A stretch of DNA of 64,000 nucleotides from Streptomyces lincolnensis (GTDB taxonomy: Bacteria; Actinomycetota; Actinomycetes; Streptomycetales; Streptomycetaceae). Both the position numbers and the translations under genes were made by a program. The stretch is taken from NCBI RefSeq assembly GCF_001685355.1, contig NZ_CP016438.1:2976001-3040000 (forward strand), read 5' to 3'. Below are positions 37,133 through 45,860 of this stretch, one piece after another; the first letter of the stretch is position 1, and every line of letters begins with the position of its first letter. The notes under the pieces are model-generated. The model saw only the letters and a list, made by a program, of their open reading frames with translations, was not told the DNA's origin and searched no databases.

Positions 37133-37495
37133 ATGGAGATCTGGATCAATCCGGCCTGCTCGAAGTGCCGTGGCGCGCTCACCCTGCTCGACGCCGAGGG
37201 CGCCGACTACACCGTCCGCCGCTACCTGGAGGACGTGCCGACCGAGGACGAGATCCGGGCCGTCCTCGCCCGCCTCGGCCTCGAACCCTGGGACATCACC
37301 CGCACCCAGGAGGCGGCCGCCAAGGAGCTCGGGCTCAAGGAGTGGGCCCGCGACGACACCTCGCGCGACCGCTGGATCAAGGCCCTCGCCGAACACCCCA
37401 AGCTGATCCAGCGCCCCATCATCACGGCGGACGACGGAACGGCGGTGGTGGCCCGCACCGACGAGGCCGTACGGGACGCACTGTCACGCCACTGA
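37133..37495 (+). CDS. ArsC/Spx-family reductase
   Basis: 120 residues, thioredoxin-like ArsC fold. N-terminal INPACSKCRGAL has a CxxC pair (Cys9, Cys12), then RRYLEDVPTEDEI near 30, WARDDTSRDRWIKAL near 70 and the conserved IQRPI near 93. Arsenate reductases of this family usually have a single essential Cys; CxxC is as in Spx/YffB-type proteins, so a general thiol role is possible. No arsenic-resistance genes are adjacent. TGTGACGCAGGT lies 31 bases upstream and recurs before the next gene. Confidence 0.8.
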   Translation: MEIWINPACSKCRGALTLLDAEGADYTVRRYLEDVPTEDEIRAVLARLGLEPWDITRTQEAAAKELGLKEWARDDTSRDRWIKALAEHPKLIQRPIITADDGTAVVARTDEAVRDALSRH

Positions 37496-37507
37496 CCCGG
37501 CCCCAAA

Positions 37508-37552
37508 TGTGACGCAGGTTACGTCACCTGACTCCTGTAACCACTGAGTAAC
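37508..37552 (+). promoter_or_regulatory. Regulatory repeats upstream of secreted DPBB protein gene
   Basis: GTGACG-n7-CGTCAC (37509-37527) followed by the direct repeat GTAAC-n6-GTAAC (37537-37552). The latter has the 11-bp phasing of OmpR-family sites such as GlnR or MtrA. TGTGACGCAGGT at 37508 is shared with the region before the ArsC-like gene. Confidence 0.45.
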
Positions 37553-37610
37553 CTCGTTCGGTATCTCGTACGTACCGGCGTCCGCTCCCCCCTTCTCTCA
37601 GGAGCCGCGC

Positions 37611-38264
37611 ATGTCACGTAGGAGAAGACTCGGTACGAAGAAGAAACTCGCCCTGCTGGCGAGTGCCGCGGCGGTGGCGGGAGGCGGCGCCTTCGCCATG
37701 GCGGCCACGTCGAACGCCGCGCAGGCCCCGAAGACGGCCGCGGAGTCGAGCGTCTGTCAGGGGCTCGCCACCGCGCTCGGCAACAACCAGCGGTTCATCG
37801 CGGACCAACAGGCCGCTCCGGACGCGCAGTCGGCGGCCCGGATCGCCAACCGCCAAGCGGTCGTCGCGCAGATCGAGGTGCAGCAGGAGGCCTCCGGGTG
37901 TGTGGTCGGGGAGTCGGCTCAGGACTCCCCCGCCGCGCAGCCCTCCCAGGCCGCCTCCGCCCCCGAGACTCCCCCCACGGGAGGCACCGCCCCGGGCGCC
38001 GACGACGCCGTCACCGGCGAGCAGGTGTGCGACGGCTCGACCGTCACCCTGTCCGGTGAGGCCGGCGCCCCGGCCGCGTCCAGCAACCAGTTCCCGGCCG
38101 GCACGAGGCTGAAGGTCACCAACCTGGACAACGACAAGTCCACGACGGTGGAGGTCACCTCGGTCTCCGGCAGCTGTGTCCTGCTGAACGACGCGGCCTT
38201 CGAACAGGTCCGTGAGCCCGGCAAGTTCCTGATCCGCCGGGCCGTGATCGAGAAGGTGGGGTGA
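37611..38264 (+). CDS. Secreted protein with RlpA/barwin-like double-psi beta-barrel
   Basis: 217 residues, with CAGGAG before the ATG. Signal peptide with basic start RRRRLGTKKK and cleavage near SNAAQA (about residue 38). A helical domain with two Cys follows (SSVCQGLATAL, SGCVVG), then an Ala/Pro linker, then a C-terminal barrel: VCDGSTVTL, FPAGTRLKVTNLDNDKSTTVEVT, CVLLNDAAFEQV. This looks like the RlpA-type fold that binds or cuts peptidoglycan, but the catalytic Asp is not evident. Terminator at 38325. Confidence 0.7.
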   Translation: MSRRRRLGTKKKLALLASAAAVAGGGAFAMAATSNAAQAPKTAAESSVCQGLATALGNNQRFIADQQAAPDAQSAARIANRQAVVAQIEVQQEASGCVVGESAQDSPAAQPSQAASAPETPPTGGTAPGADDAVTGEQVCDGSTVTLSGEAGAPAASSNQFPAGTRLKVTNLDNDKSTTVEVTSVSGSCVLLNDAAFEQVREPGKFLIRRAVIEKVG

Positions 38265-38324
38265 GGCCATCGGCGTAGGAACCCGCTGAGGCGGCGGCCC
38301 GCTCCGCCGTCCTGTACGTGTCAT

Positions 38325-38360
38325 CGGTCCTGCCGTTCGCGGCCACGAACGGCAGGACCG
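38325..38360 (+). terminator. Terminator of DPBB protein gene
   Basis: Perfect 15-bp arms CGGTCCTGCCGTTCG / CGAACGGCAGGACCG with a 6-nt loop, 60 bases after the stop. Confidence 0.85.
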
Positions 38361-38455
38361 GTACGTTCGGTCGGGCCCAGGTCGGGGTCGAGATCGGGGG
38401 CGTGTGCCTCCCCCTGGCTCCCCTCACACCGTGAGTCGCACCACACGACGACCAG

Positions 38456-38493
38456 GTAACACGGGGTTCACATGCGAGCAATGATCGGGAAAT
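38456..38493 (+). promoter_or_regulatory. GlnR-type box upstream of glnII
   Basis: Half-sites GTAAC-n6-TTCAC-n6-GCAAT-n6-GAAAT at 11-bp phasing, 101 bases before the glnII start. TTGACA follows at 38500-38505. This arrangement parallels the glnA box. Confidence 0.75.
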
Positions 38494-38594
38494 CGCCTGT
38501 TGACAGGCTCGCGAGCAACCAGAGCGGCGCCCCAGTGCCGCAGCGCCGCAGCACCCGCAAGTGCGCCTAGACCCACCCCCTAAGGATGTGGCCC

Positions 38595-39623
38595 GTGAGC
38601 TTCAAGGCTGAGTACATCTGGATCGACGGCACCGAGCCGACGGCCAAGCTGCGTTCCAAGACGAAGATTCTTGCGGACGACGCGAAGGGCGCCGAGCTCG
38701 CGATCTGGGGCTTCGACGGGTCCTCCACGAACCAGGCCGAGGGCCACGCCTCGGACTGTGTACTCAAGCCGGTCTTCTCCTGCCCGGACCCGATCCGCGG
38801 CGGCGACGACATCCTCGTCCTGTGCGAGGTCTACAACATCGACATGACGCCGCACGAGACCAACACCCGTGCCGCGCTCGTCGAGGTCGCCGAGAAGTTC
38901 GCCGCTCAGGAGCCGATCTTCGGCATCGAGCAGGAGTACACCTTCTTCAAGGACGGCTACCCGCTCGGCTTCCCCAAGGGCGGCTTCCCGGCCCCGCAGG
39001 GCGGCTACTACTGCGGCGTCGGCGCGGACGAGATCTTCGGACGTGACGTCGTCGAGGCGCACCTGGACAACTGCCTCAAGGCGGGCCTGGCGATCTCCGG
39101 CATCAACGCCGAGGTCATGCCCGGCCAGTGGGAGTTCCAGGTCGGCCCGGTCTCCCCGCTGGAGGTCTCCGACCACCTGTGGGTGGCCCGCTGGCTGCTC
39201 TACCGCACCGCCGAGGACTTCGGCGTCTCCGCCACCCTGGACCCCAAGCCGGTCAAGGGCGACTGGAACGGCGCGGGCGCGCACACCAACTTCTCCACCA
39301 AGGCGATGCGCGAGACGTACGAGGCGATCATCACCGCCGCCGAGTCGCTCGGTGAGGGCTCCAAGCCGCTCGACCACGTCAAGCACTACGGCGCCGGCAT
39401 CGACGACCGCCTGACCGGTCTGCACGAGACCGCCCCGTGGAACGAGTACTCCTACGGTGTCTCCAACCGTGGCGCCTCGGTCCGTATCCCGTGGCAGGTC
39501 GAGAAGGACGGCAAGGGTTACATCGAGGACCGCCGTCCGAACGCCAACGTCGACCCGTACGTCGTGACGCGTCTGCTCGTCGACACGTGCTGCTCCGCGC
39601 TGGAGAAGGCCGGCCAGGTCTGA
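38595..39623 (+). CDS. glnII: Glutamine synthetase type II (eukaryote-like)
   Basis: 342 residues; the GTG at 38595 has AAGGA eight bases upstream and fits the conserved FKAEYIWIDG start, better than the ATG at 38586. Octameric, heat-labile, found in Streptomyces, Frankia and rhizobia. Seen: WGFDGSSTNQA near 36, GIEQEYTFF near 113, VMPGQWEFQVGP near 175, and GAGAHTNFSTK near 222 (as NGAGAHTNFS). Lacks the adenylylation loop. GlnR-type box and terminator flank it. Confidence 0.96.
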   Translation: MSFKAEYIWIDGTEPTAKLRSKTKILADDAKGAELAIWGFDGSSTNQAEGHASDCVLKPVFSCPDPIRGGDDILVLCEVYNIDMTPHETNTRAALVEVAEKFAAQEPIFGIEQEYTFFKDGYPLGFPKGGFPAPQGGYYCGVGADEIFGRDVVEAHLDNCLKAGLAISGINAEVMPGQWEFQVGPVSPLEVSDHLWVARWLLYRTAEDFGVSATLDPKPVKGDWNGAGAHTNFSTKAMRETYEAIITAAESLGEGSKPLDHVKHYGAGIDDRLTGLHETAPWNEYSYGVSNRGASVRIPWQVEKDGKGYIEDRRPNANVDPYVVTRLLVDTCCSALEKAGQV

Positions 39624-39641
39624 TCCGCCCGTAGCTCTCCG

Positions 39642-39673
39642 AGAGGCGCCCACCGGCCACGGTGGGCGCCTCT
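39642..39673 (+). terminator. glnII terminator
   Basis: 14-bp stem with core GAGGCGCCCACCG / CGGTGGGCGCCTC and a GCCA loop, 18 bases after the glnII stop. Confidence 0.88.
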
Positions 39674-39767
39674 TCGCGTTGTCATAGTGAAGACGCGTAC
39701 GAGCAGTGACGTCCAAGCAGTGAGAGCAGGCTCCCGGAAGGCGGCGGGTATCTGCTTCAATGGGCCC

Positions 39768-39890
39768 ATGGCCAGCTTCCGGAAGTACCTCGCTACGGGT
39801 CGCCATGACCTGGAGCCCTTCTGGCCTTCCCGTCAGCATCACGACTTCGACCGGGTGTGTTGTCGCGCGAAGAACGCGCCGGCCCTCTAA
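39768..39890 (+). CDS. Possible leader peptide or small protein with Cys-Cys
   Basis: 40 codons: MASFRKYLATGRHDLEPF, then HHDFDRVCCRAKNAPAL. The HDFDRVCCR block recalls the short Streptomyces leader peptides with a His-Asp-Leu/Phe-x-Arg-Val-x-x-x-Cys pattern. It lies 86 bases upstream of the winged-helix gene on the same strand. No good ribosome site is seen (GGGCCC before the ATG). Either a regulatory uORF or an orphan small protein. Confidence 0.4.
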   Translation: MASFRKYLATGRHDLEPFWPSRQHHDFDRVCCRAKNAPAL

Positions 39891-39976
39891 AGCCGTACAT
39901 CCACCCGGCCTTCGGCCCGCGCGCAACGGCGTACGTCCCTTCCGACGAACCTCTCGCGCGAAAGAGCTGACCTCTC

Positions 39977-40528
39977 ATGGCGACCACCCGTTCCCTGTCC
40001 TCCGCCCCTGCTCCCGCCCCCACCCCTCTGCCCGGCCGGCAGCGGCTGCGTGCCGTCGGTCCCGACGAGGGGATCGAGGTCCCGGACTTCCTGCCGCCGG
40101 GCGCCACCTGGCTGCCCGCGCCGCAGCACACGCTGCCCACCCTGCCGGGGCAGCCGCCGATGATCGGCTACCTGGTGCTCGTCCCGGCCGACCAGCGGGC
40201 ACCGGTCGTACCGGCCACCGGTGACACCGCGGGCGATCCCCTCGTCCGCGTCGACACCGTGCGGCGCACCGCCGTCGTGGACGGGCGCGAACTCGACCTC
40301 ACCTACCTGGAGTTCGAGCTGCTCGCCCATCTCGTGACCCACCCGCACCGGGTGCACACCCGCGACCAGCTGGTCACCACGGTGTGGGGGTACGGGCACG
40401 TGGGCGACGGCCGTACCGTCGACGTCCACATCGCCCGGCTGCGCCGCAAGCTGGGTGCCGAGCACCGCGACACGATCCGTACGATCCGCCGGGTCGGCTA
40501 CAAGTACGCGCCGCCGACGGGGCGTTGA
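39977..40528 (+). CDS. Winged-helix (OmpR-type DNA-binding) protein without receiver domain
   Basis: 183 residues. A Pro-rich N-terminal half (about 10-60) replaces the receiver domain. The C-terminal trans_reg_C domain (about 85-178) has LDLTYLEFELLAHLVTHPHRVHTRDQLVTTVWGYG and RTVDVHIARLRRKLG, ending RTIRRVGYKY. It probably binds DNA without phosphorylation control. Located between glnII and the epimerase gene, target unknown. The ribosome site is weak. Confidence 0.85.
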   Translation: MATTRSLSSAPAPAPTPLPGRQRLRAVGPDEGIEVPDFLPPGATWLPAPQHTLPTLPGQPPMIGYLVLVPADQRAPVVPATGDTAGDPLVRVDTVRRTAVVDGRELDLTYLEFELLAHLVTHPHRVHTRDQLVTTVWGYGHVGDGRTVDVHIARLRRKLGAEHRDTIRTIRRVGYKYAPPTGR

Positions 40529-40619
40529 TCCCCGGCGGGTCCGGGACGCACGGTGCCGGGCCTCTGCTGAGGGCAGAGCGCAGTTCCGTTCCGCGGCCGT
40601 GGCGGGCACAGTCACCGGT

Positions 40620-41633
40620 ATGAGACTTCTCCTGCTGGGTGGGACCGAGTTCGTGGGACGGGCCGTCGCCGAGGCGGCCCTCGGGCGCGGCTGGGACGTG
40701 ACCGTCTTCCATCGTGGGCGGCACGCGCCCACGGCCGGGGTGCGGTCATTGCACGGTGACCGCACCGCGCCGGACGGGCTCGCCGCGCTGGGCGGGGCCG
40801 AGGGCGACTGGGACGCGGTCGTCGACACCTGGTCGGCGGCACCGCACGTGGTGCGGGACTCGGCGCGGCTGCTGCGGGACCGCGCCGGGCGCTATGCGTA
40901 CGTGTCGAGTTCCTCGGTGTACACCTGGCCCCGGGCCGCCGGCGCCGACGAGGACGCGCCGGTGGTGGAGGGCGCCGCGGCCGACGCCGGGCAGACCGAC
41001 TACGCCCGGGACAAGCGGGGCGGGGAGCTGGCCGCCGTCGAGGCGTTCGGCGCGGACCGTTCCCTGCTCGTACGGGCCGGGCTGATCCTCGGCCCCTACG
41101 AGAACGTGGGCCGGCTGCCGTGGTGGCTGACCCGGGTCGCCCGCGGGGGCCCGGTGCTCGCCCCCGGGCCACGGGACCTCGCCCTCCAGTACATCGACGT
41201 CCGTGACCTCGCGGAGTGGATCCTCGACGGCGTGGAGCGCGGGTCGAGCGGGCCGTACAACCTGGTCGGTCCCCAGGGGCACGCCACCATGGGCACCCTG
41301 CTCGACGCCTGCGCGCAGGTCACCGGCTCGACCGCCGAGCTGCGCTGGACCGACCCGGACGTCATCCTCGACGCGGGCATCGAGCCGTGGCTGCACCTGC
41401 CGGTGTGGCTGCCACCGGACAGCGAGGCCCATGGGGCGATGCACGCCGCCGACGTCTCCCGGGCCCTGGCGACCGGCCTGCACTGCCGCCCGGTCGAGCA
41501 GACCGTCACCGACACCTGGACCTGGCTCCAAAGCATCGGCGGAACGGCCCCCCACCGCCCGGACCGTCCCCCCGTGGGCCTCGACCCGGAGCTGGAGGCG
41601 AAAGTCCTCGCGAACAGCCGGAGCGTGCGCTGA
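40620..41633 (+). CDS. NAD-dependent epimerase/reductase
   Basis: 337 residues. Rossmann motif LLLGGTEFVGRAVAE at 4-18; GRYAYVSSSSVYTWPR near 94 carries the catalytic Ser block, and DYARDKRGGELA near 126 the YxxxK (Tyr and Lys). Resembles atypical SDR isoflavone-reductase/mRNA-binding-like epimerases. Substrate unknown. It has its own start 92 bases after the regulator. Confidence 0.85.
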   Translation: MRLLLLGGTEFVGRAVAEAALGRGWDVTVFHRGRHAPTAGVRSLHGDRTAPDGLAALGGAEGDWDAVVDTWSAAPHVVRDSARLLRDRAGRYAYVSSSSVYTWPRAAGADEDAPVVEGAAADAGQTDYARDKRGGELAAVEAFGADRSLLVRAGLILGPYENVGRLPWWLTRVARGGPVLAPGPRDLALQYIDVRDLAEWILDGVERGSSGPYNLVGPQGHATMGTLLDACAQVTGSTAELRWTDPDVILDAGIEPWLHLPVWLPPDSEAHGAMHAADVSRALATGLHCRPVEQTVTDTWTWLQSIGGTAPHRPDRPPVGLDPELEAKVLANSRSVR

Positions 41634-42055
41634 GCCCGGAGCGGCTACGGAGGGCTGGTGGCGGCGCGATCGGCTCGTGCGGGACGGGCGGCGGTGGCGC
41701 GGCCGGGCGGGAGCGAAGGCGAGGCCGGGTGATGGCCGCAGCCGGCCCAACCGGGGCCGGCGCCGACCGCGCAGCCGGACGGGAGCGGGCCGGGCTCCAG
41801 CGAGCCCATGGCCGCCTCGACCGGGACGGGCGCCAGTGGCGTGGGGCGCAGGCAACACAGCCGATCGGAGGCAGCACGGGCGGCAGTCACGCGGCCCCAG
41901 GCCACACGGCCGACCTGAGCAGCACGGGCCACCGGTGAGGGCGGGCGGCGGCTCGGGAGGTGAGGGAGCGTGGCCAGGGGGTGTACCTGGCACCACCCCC
42001 CGACCGACCGCCCAGCCCCAGTGACCCCCGCCCCGGCCTCGGCCAGACTGACGCC
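41634..42055. other. Intergenic region without recognisable gene
   Basis: 422 bases of GC-rich sequence between the epimerase and histidine kinase genes. Open frames cross it on both strands, but none has a credible start, ribosome site or recognisable product. No strong hairpin was found. The kinase promoter should be near its right end. Confidence 0.4.
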
Positions 42056-43375
42056 ATGACCACCGAGACCAAGAGCGACAGCGACGGCTACAGCGACGGC
42101 GGCGGCATCAGGGGGGCCGGGGCACGGGGTATGGGGCGGGCGGCACTGCGGGGGCTCGGCCTGGCGCTGGTGCTGCTGCCGGGGGCCGTGCTGTGCTTCA
42201 CGCTCTCCCTGGTGTCGATCGTGCTCATCCCGATCGGCGTCGGGATCCTCACCACTGGCTGGGTACTCACCGGCGTGCGGGTGTTCGCGGACTGGCGGCG
42301 GGTGCTCGCGGCGGAGTGGTGCGGGGTGCTGATCCCGTCGGCGTACCGGCCGGTCCCCGAGAACGCCAACCCGTGGACGCGCACCTTCGGGATGCTGCGC
42401 GACCCGGCGACCTGGCGGGATCTGCGGTGGCTGCCCGTGGACATGACGGCGGGCTTCGTCACGGCGCTCCTGCCGGCCGCGCTGCTGATCTACCCGCTGG
42501 AGGGATTCGCGCTGGCGGCGGGGCTGTGGCGGGTCTTCCCCGACGGGTACTGGTACGGCTTCGTCCCGGTCACCGGACAGGCCACCGCGTTCGCCGCCGG
42601 TGCCCTGGGCCTCGGTCTCCTGTTCCTCGCCCACTTCTTCACCCTGCGGCTGCTGCCGGTCCACTTCCGGCTGACCCGGTGGATGCTCGCCTCCAACCAG
42701 CGCGAACTGGCCGAGCGCGTCAAGGTGCTGACCGACACCCGGCGGGACGCCGTGGACACCTCCGCCGCCGAACTGCGGCGCATCGAACGGGACCTGCACG
42801 ACGGCGCGCAGGCCCGGCTGGTCGCCATGGGCATGGACCTGGGAACCATCGAGATGCTCCTCGACAAGGATCCGGAGCAGGCCAAGCGCCTTCTCTCGCA
42901 GGCCCGCCAGTCCTCCGCCGACGCCCTGACCGAGCTGCGCGAACTCGTCCGCGGCATCCACCCGCCGGTCCTCGCCGAACGCGGACTGGGCGACGCCGTA
43001 CGGGCGTTGGCGTTGCGGATGCCCGTTCCCACCGAGACGAACGTGGACCTGCCGGGCCGCGCGGAGGCACCCGTGGAAGCGGCGGCGTACTTCGCCGTCA
43101 GCGAGGTGCTGACCAACGCCGTCAAGCACGCGGACGCCGACCGGATCTGGATCGACCTGCATCACGTCGACGAAGGGGCCGAAGGCGCCGGGGGCATCGG
43201 CATGCTGCGGATCTCCGTCACCGACAACGGCAAGGGCGGCGCGGCGATCGGGGCGGGTTCGGGACTCGCCGGAGTCGAGCGGCGACTGGGTACATTCGAC
43301 GGCGTCCTGGCCGTCAGCTCTCCAGCGGGCGGCCCCACCATGGTCACCCTGGAGATCCCTTGCGCGTTGTCCTAG
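42056..43375 (+). CDS. NarL-type sensor histidine kinase
   Basis: 439 residues. An N-terminal sensor region carries about four membrane segments (31-50, 54-75, 131-160, 172-200), the Streptomyces sensor-domain type. The HisKA_3 dimerisation helix has ERDLHDGAQARL with phospho-acceptor His248, and the HATPase_c domain has SEVLTNAVKHA near 350 and GSGLAGVERRL near 400. Its end overlaps the response regulator gene by 16 bases. Confidence 0.92.
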   Translation: MTTETKSDSDGYSDGGGIRGAGARGMGRAALRGLGLALVLLPGAVLCFTLSLVSIVLIPIGVGILTTGWVLTGVRVFADWRRVLAAEWCGVLIPSAYRPVPENANPWTRTFGMLRDPATWRDLRWLPVDMTAGFVTALLPAALLIYPLEGFALAAGLWRVFPDGYWYGFVPVTGQATAFAAGALGLGLLFLAHFFTLRLLPVHFRLTRWMLASNQRELAERVKVLTDTRRDAVDTSAAELRRIERDLHDGAQARLVAMGMDLGTIEMLLDKDPEQAKRLLSQARQSSADALTELRELVRGIHPPVLAERGLGDAVRALALRMPVPTETNVDLPGRAEAPVEAAAYFAVSEVLTNAVKHADADRIWIDLHHVDEGAEGAGGIGMLRISVTDNGKGGAAIGAGSGLAGVERRLGTFDGVLAVSSPAGGPTMVTLEIPCALS

Positions 43376-44013
43376 CCGAAGACCTGTTCCTGCTGCGCGA
43401 CGGACTCGTCCGTCTCCTGGAGGCCTACGACTTCGAGATCGCCGCGGCCGTCGAGACCGGGCCGGAGCTGGCCCGCGCGCTCGCCGAACTGGAGCCGGAC
43501 GTCGCCGTCGTGGACGTCAGGCTCCCGCCGACGCACACCGACGAGGGACTCCAGTGCGCGCTCGACGCCCGCCGTGACAGACCCGGGCTGCCGGTGCTGG
43601 TGCTGTCCCAGCACGTGGAGCAGCTGTACGCGCGCGAACTGCTCGCCGACGGCACCGGCGGGATCGGCTATCTGCTCAAGGACCGGGTGTTCGACGCGGA
43701 GCAGTTCGTGGACGCCGTACGGCGGGTCGCGGCGGGCGGGACGGCGATGGATCCGCAGGTGATCCAGCAGCTGCTGTCCCGGCGGGCGGCCGACGACCGG
43801 CCGCTGGGGCGGCTGACCCCGCGCGAGGTGGAGGTGCTGGAGCTGATGGCGCAGGGGCGTACCAACGCGGCGATCGCCGAGAAGCTGGTCGTGACGGAGC
43901 GGGCGATCGCCAAGCACACCTCCAACATCTTCGCCAAACTGGGCCTGGAGGTGTCGGACGACGACAACCGCCGCGTCCTGGCGGTTCTCGCCTATCTGGA
44001 CCAGGACCGTTGA
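43360..44013 (+). CDS. NarL/LuxR-family response regulator (TTG start)
   Basis: 217 residues. The only start that gives the complete receiver N-terminus (RVVLAEDLFLLRDG) is a TTG, with GGAG five bases upstream inside the kinase gene. Phospho-acceptor Asp52 in AVVDVRLP, Lys of LLKDRVF near 103, and a C-terminal LuxR HTH (LTPREVEVLELMAQGRTNAAIAEKLVV, near 150-176). Partner of the kinase through translational coupling. Confidence 0.9.
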   Translation: MRVVLAEDLFLLRDGLVRLLEAYDFEIAAAVETGPELARALAELEPDVAVVDVRLPPTHTDEGLQCALDARRDRPGLPVLVLSQHVEQLYARELLADGTGGIGYLLKDRVFDAEQFVDAVRRVAAGGTAMDPQVIQQLLSRRAADDRPLGRLTPREVEVLELMAQGRTNAAIAEKLVVTERAIAKHTSNIFAKLGLEVSDDDNRRVLAVLAYLDQDR

Positions 44014-44101
44014 TATCGGCCCAACTGTTCCGCACATGCCGTAAGGGATCAACAACTGCCGGTGTTTCCTGTGCAGTTGGGTCGGAAATGTCTTCAGAAT
44101 C

Positions 44102-44134
44102 TCTCAGCAATTTCTGAGACGGGTGAACACCCGT
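44102..44134. promoter_or_regulatory. Two adjacent inverted repeats upstream of DUF1996 gene
   Basis: TCTCAG-n6-CTGAGA (44102-44119) and ACGGGTG-aa-CACCCGT (44119-44134), between the response regulator stop and the DUF1996 gene. The first could terminate the two-component operon; the second has the compact symmetry of a protein site. Confidence 0.4.
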
Positions 44135-44217
44135 GGGACCGCTCGCGTATTCAAGAGCGCCGCTTCACTCCTGTCGGGCGCCTCGATGCTGCCCCGCAAG
44201 GAAGTCAGAGGAGTTCC

Positions 44218-45774
44218 ATGGGACGCAACACAAGAAAACGCCGTACGCCGATGGCCACCAAGGCCGTAGCCGGGGCGGCGGCCCTAGCGCTCGGCGGGGG
44301 CGGGCTGATCTGGGCCAACTTCTACGCCTCGGCCCATGAATCGGGCTCGGGGCAGAACAGGACGAAGGCCACCGCCAACCAGATCGCGACGATCAACTGC
44401 CCCGATGTCGGCCAGAAGCTGACGAAGGTGCCGGAGAGCGCGCGTCAGGGTGTGGCCAAGGAGCTGGCGCTGCTCGACAGGCAGATCACGGAGGCCTACA
44501 CGCGCCTGGCGGACACCCGTCAGGCCCAGGCCGGTGACTCCAACTACGTCAACAACGCCATCCTCAGCCCGCTGAAGTCCAAGCGTGTGGCCACGCTCGA
44601 CCGGATCGGCATCAACATCAACCGCGCCGGCGGCCAGCGACCGCAGGGCCTGGACCAGTTCGCCCAGTGTCAGGGCGTCCCGGCCGAGCAGCCGGAGACC
44701 AACGACGGCAACGGCGGCGGCCAGAACAACGACGGTCAGGACCAGGGCCAGGACAACGGTGGCCAGGACCAGAACGGCGGTGGTCAGGACCAGGGCCAGG
44801 ACAACGGTCAGGACCAGGGCCAGGACCAGGGCAACGGAGGCCAGGCCGGCAACGGCCCGGCGGCCGACGACTTCATCAACATCGAGGACGTCCAGCCCAA
44901 CTCCCGCAACCTGCCGAACGGTCTGGCCGCGAACGGCGACGGCGGCTCGACGGGCACCTTCACCACCCAGTGCGGCACGAACGAGAACGAGAACCGCAAC
45001 TCGGACAACGTGATCGTGGCGCCCGGCGTGTCCAACGGTGCCCAGCACCAGCACGACTACGTCGGCAACCAGAACAACAACGCCTTCGCGAGCGACGAGG
45101 ACCTGGCGGGCGGCGAGACGACCTGCCAGAACCAGGGCGACAAGTCGACGTACTTCTGGCCGGTCATCCGGATCCAGGACGGTACGCAGGACATCGACCA
45201 GGGTCAGCCCGGCGGTGGCCAGGACGGCAACGTCGGCAAGATCGTCGAGCCCGCCCAGGCCGAGCTGAAGTTCGTCGGCAACCGGACCAGCGATGTCGTC
45301 GCGATGCCGACCGCCCTGCGGATCATCACCGGTGACGCCAAGTCCTTCACCAACGGACTGAACAACGCCAACACCTCCTGGAGCTGCACCGGCTTCGAGG
45401 ACCGGCAGGTGACGGACAAGTACCCGATCTGCCCCGAGGGCAGCAGCGTGGTCCGGACGTCCAACTTCCAGAGCTGCTGGGACGGCCAGAACATCGACAG
45501 CGCCAACCACCGCACCCACGTGGACTTCGTGGAGGCGGACGGCACCTGCTCGAACGGCTTCCAGGCCATCCCCCAGCTCCAGGTGCGTCTGGTCTACGAC
45601 GTCCCGGCCCCGCAGATCAACAACGGGCAGCTCGCGAACCCGTTCGCGGTGGACTCCTTCCCGGAGCAGCTGCACAAGCCGATCACCGACCACAACGACT
45701 TCATCAACTTCTTCGACGAGAACGTGATGAACCAGATGGTCGAGTGCATCAACAGCGGGCAGGACTGCCAGTAG
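44218..45774 (+). CDS. Secreted DUF1996 protein
   Basis: 518 residues, with AGAGGAG before the ATG. Signal sequence or N-terminal anchor at about 10-40 ([21 protein letters not shown]). Helical segment to about 160, then a Gln/Asp/Asn/Gly-rich linker (about 160-220, [12 protein letters not shown] units), then a DUF1996 domain with Cys pairs, HQHDYVGN near 279, [14 protein letters not shown] [11 protein letters not shown] near 365, [19 protein letters not shown] near 410 and HRTHVDF near 436. DUF1996 occurs in secreted fungal and actinomycete proteins; function unknown. Confidence 0.8.
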   Translation: MGRNTRKRRTPMATKAVAGAAALALGGGGLIWANFYASAHESGSGQNRTKATANQIATINCPDVGQKLTKVPESARQGVAKELALLDRQITEAYTRLADTRQAQAGDSNYVNNAILSPLKSKRVATLDRIGININRAGGQRPQGLDQFAQCQGVPAEQPETNDGNGGGQNNDGQDQGQDNGGQDQNGGGQDQGQDNGQDQGQDQGNGGQAGNGPAADDFINIEDVQPNSRNLPNGLAANGDGGSTGTFTTQCGTNENENRNSDNVIVAPGVSNGAQHQHDYVGNQNNNAFASDEDLAGGETTCQNQGDKSTYFWPVIRIQDGTQDIDQGQPGGGQDGNVGKIVEPAQAELKFVGNRTSDVVAMPTALRIITGDAKSFTNGLNNANTSWSCTGFEDRQVTDKYPICPEGSSVVRTSNFQSCWDGQNIDSANHRTHVDFVEADGTCSNGFQAIPQLQVRLVYDVPAPQINNGQLANPFAVDSFPEQLHKPITDHNDFINFFDENVMNQMVECINSGQDCQ

Positions 45775-45796
45775 TCCTGATCGTCAGTGATTGACG

Positions 45797-45828
45797 AAGC
45801 CGGCGGTGGGATTTCCCACCGCCGGCTT
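45797..45828. terminator. Bidirectional terminator DUF1996 / lipoprotein
   Basis: 15-bp inverted repeat AAGCCGGCGGTGGGA / TCCCACCGCCGGCTT between convergent genes. Confidence 0.85.
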
Positions 45829-45860
45829 TCGTGTGTCCGGTAATCGCGTGAACCGCTCGG

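Noticed and set aside
37133..37495. Arsenic-resistance locus
   Set aside because: Only an ArsC-fold protein is present; there is no ArsB/Acr3 or ArsR, and the CxxC pair suggests another thiol role.
29612..39623. Two glutamine synthetase genes as evidence of horizontal gain
   Set aside because: Streptomyces normally carry both GSI and GSII, and both have GlnR-type sites.
42193..43359. Long frame joining the response regulator to upstream sequence, suggesting a frameshifted hybrid
   Set aside because: The kinase is intact in its own frame; the upstream part of the regulator frame is shadow sequence and the TTG start explains the overlap.
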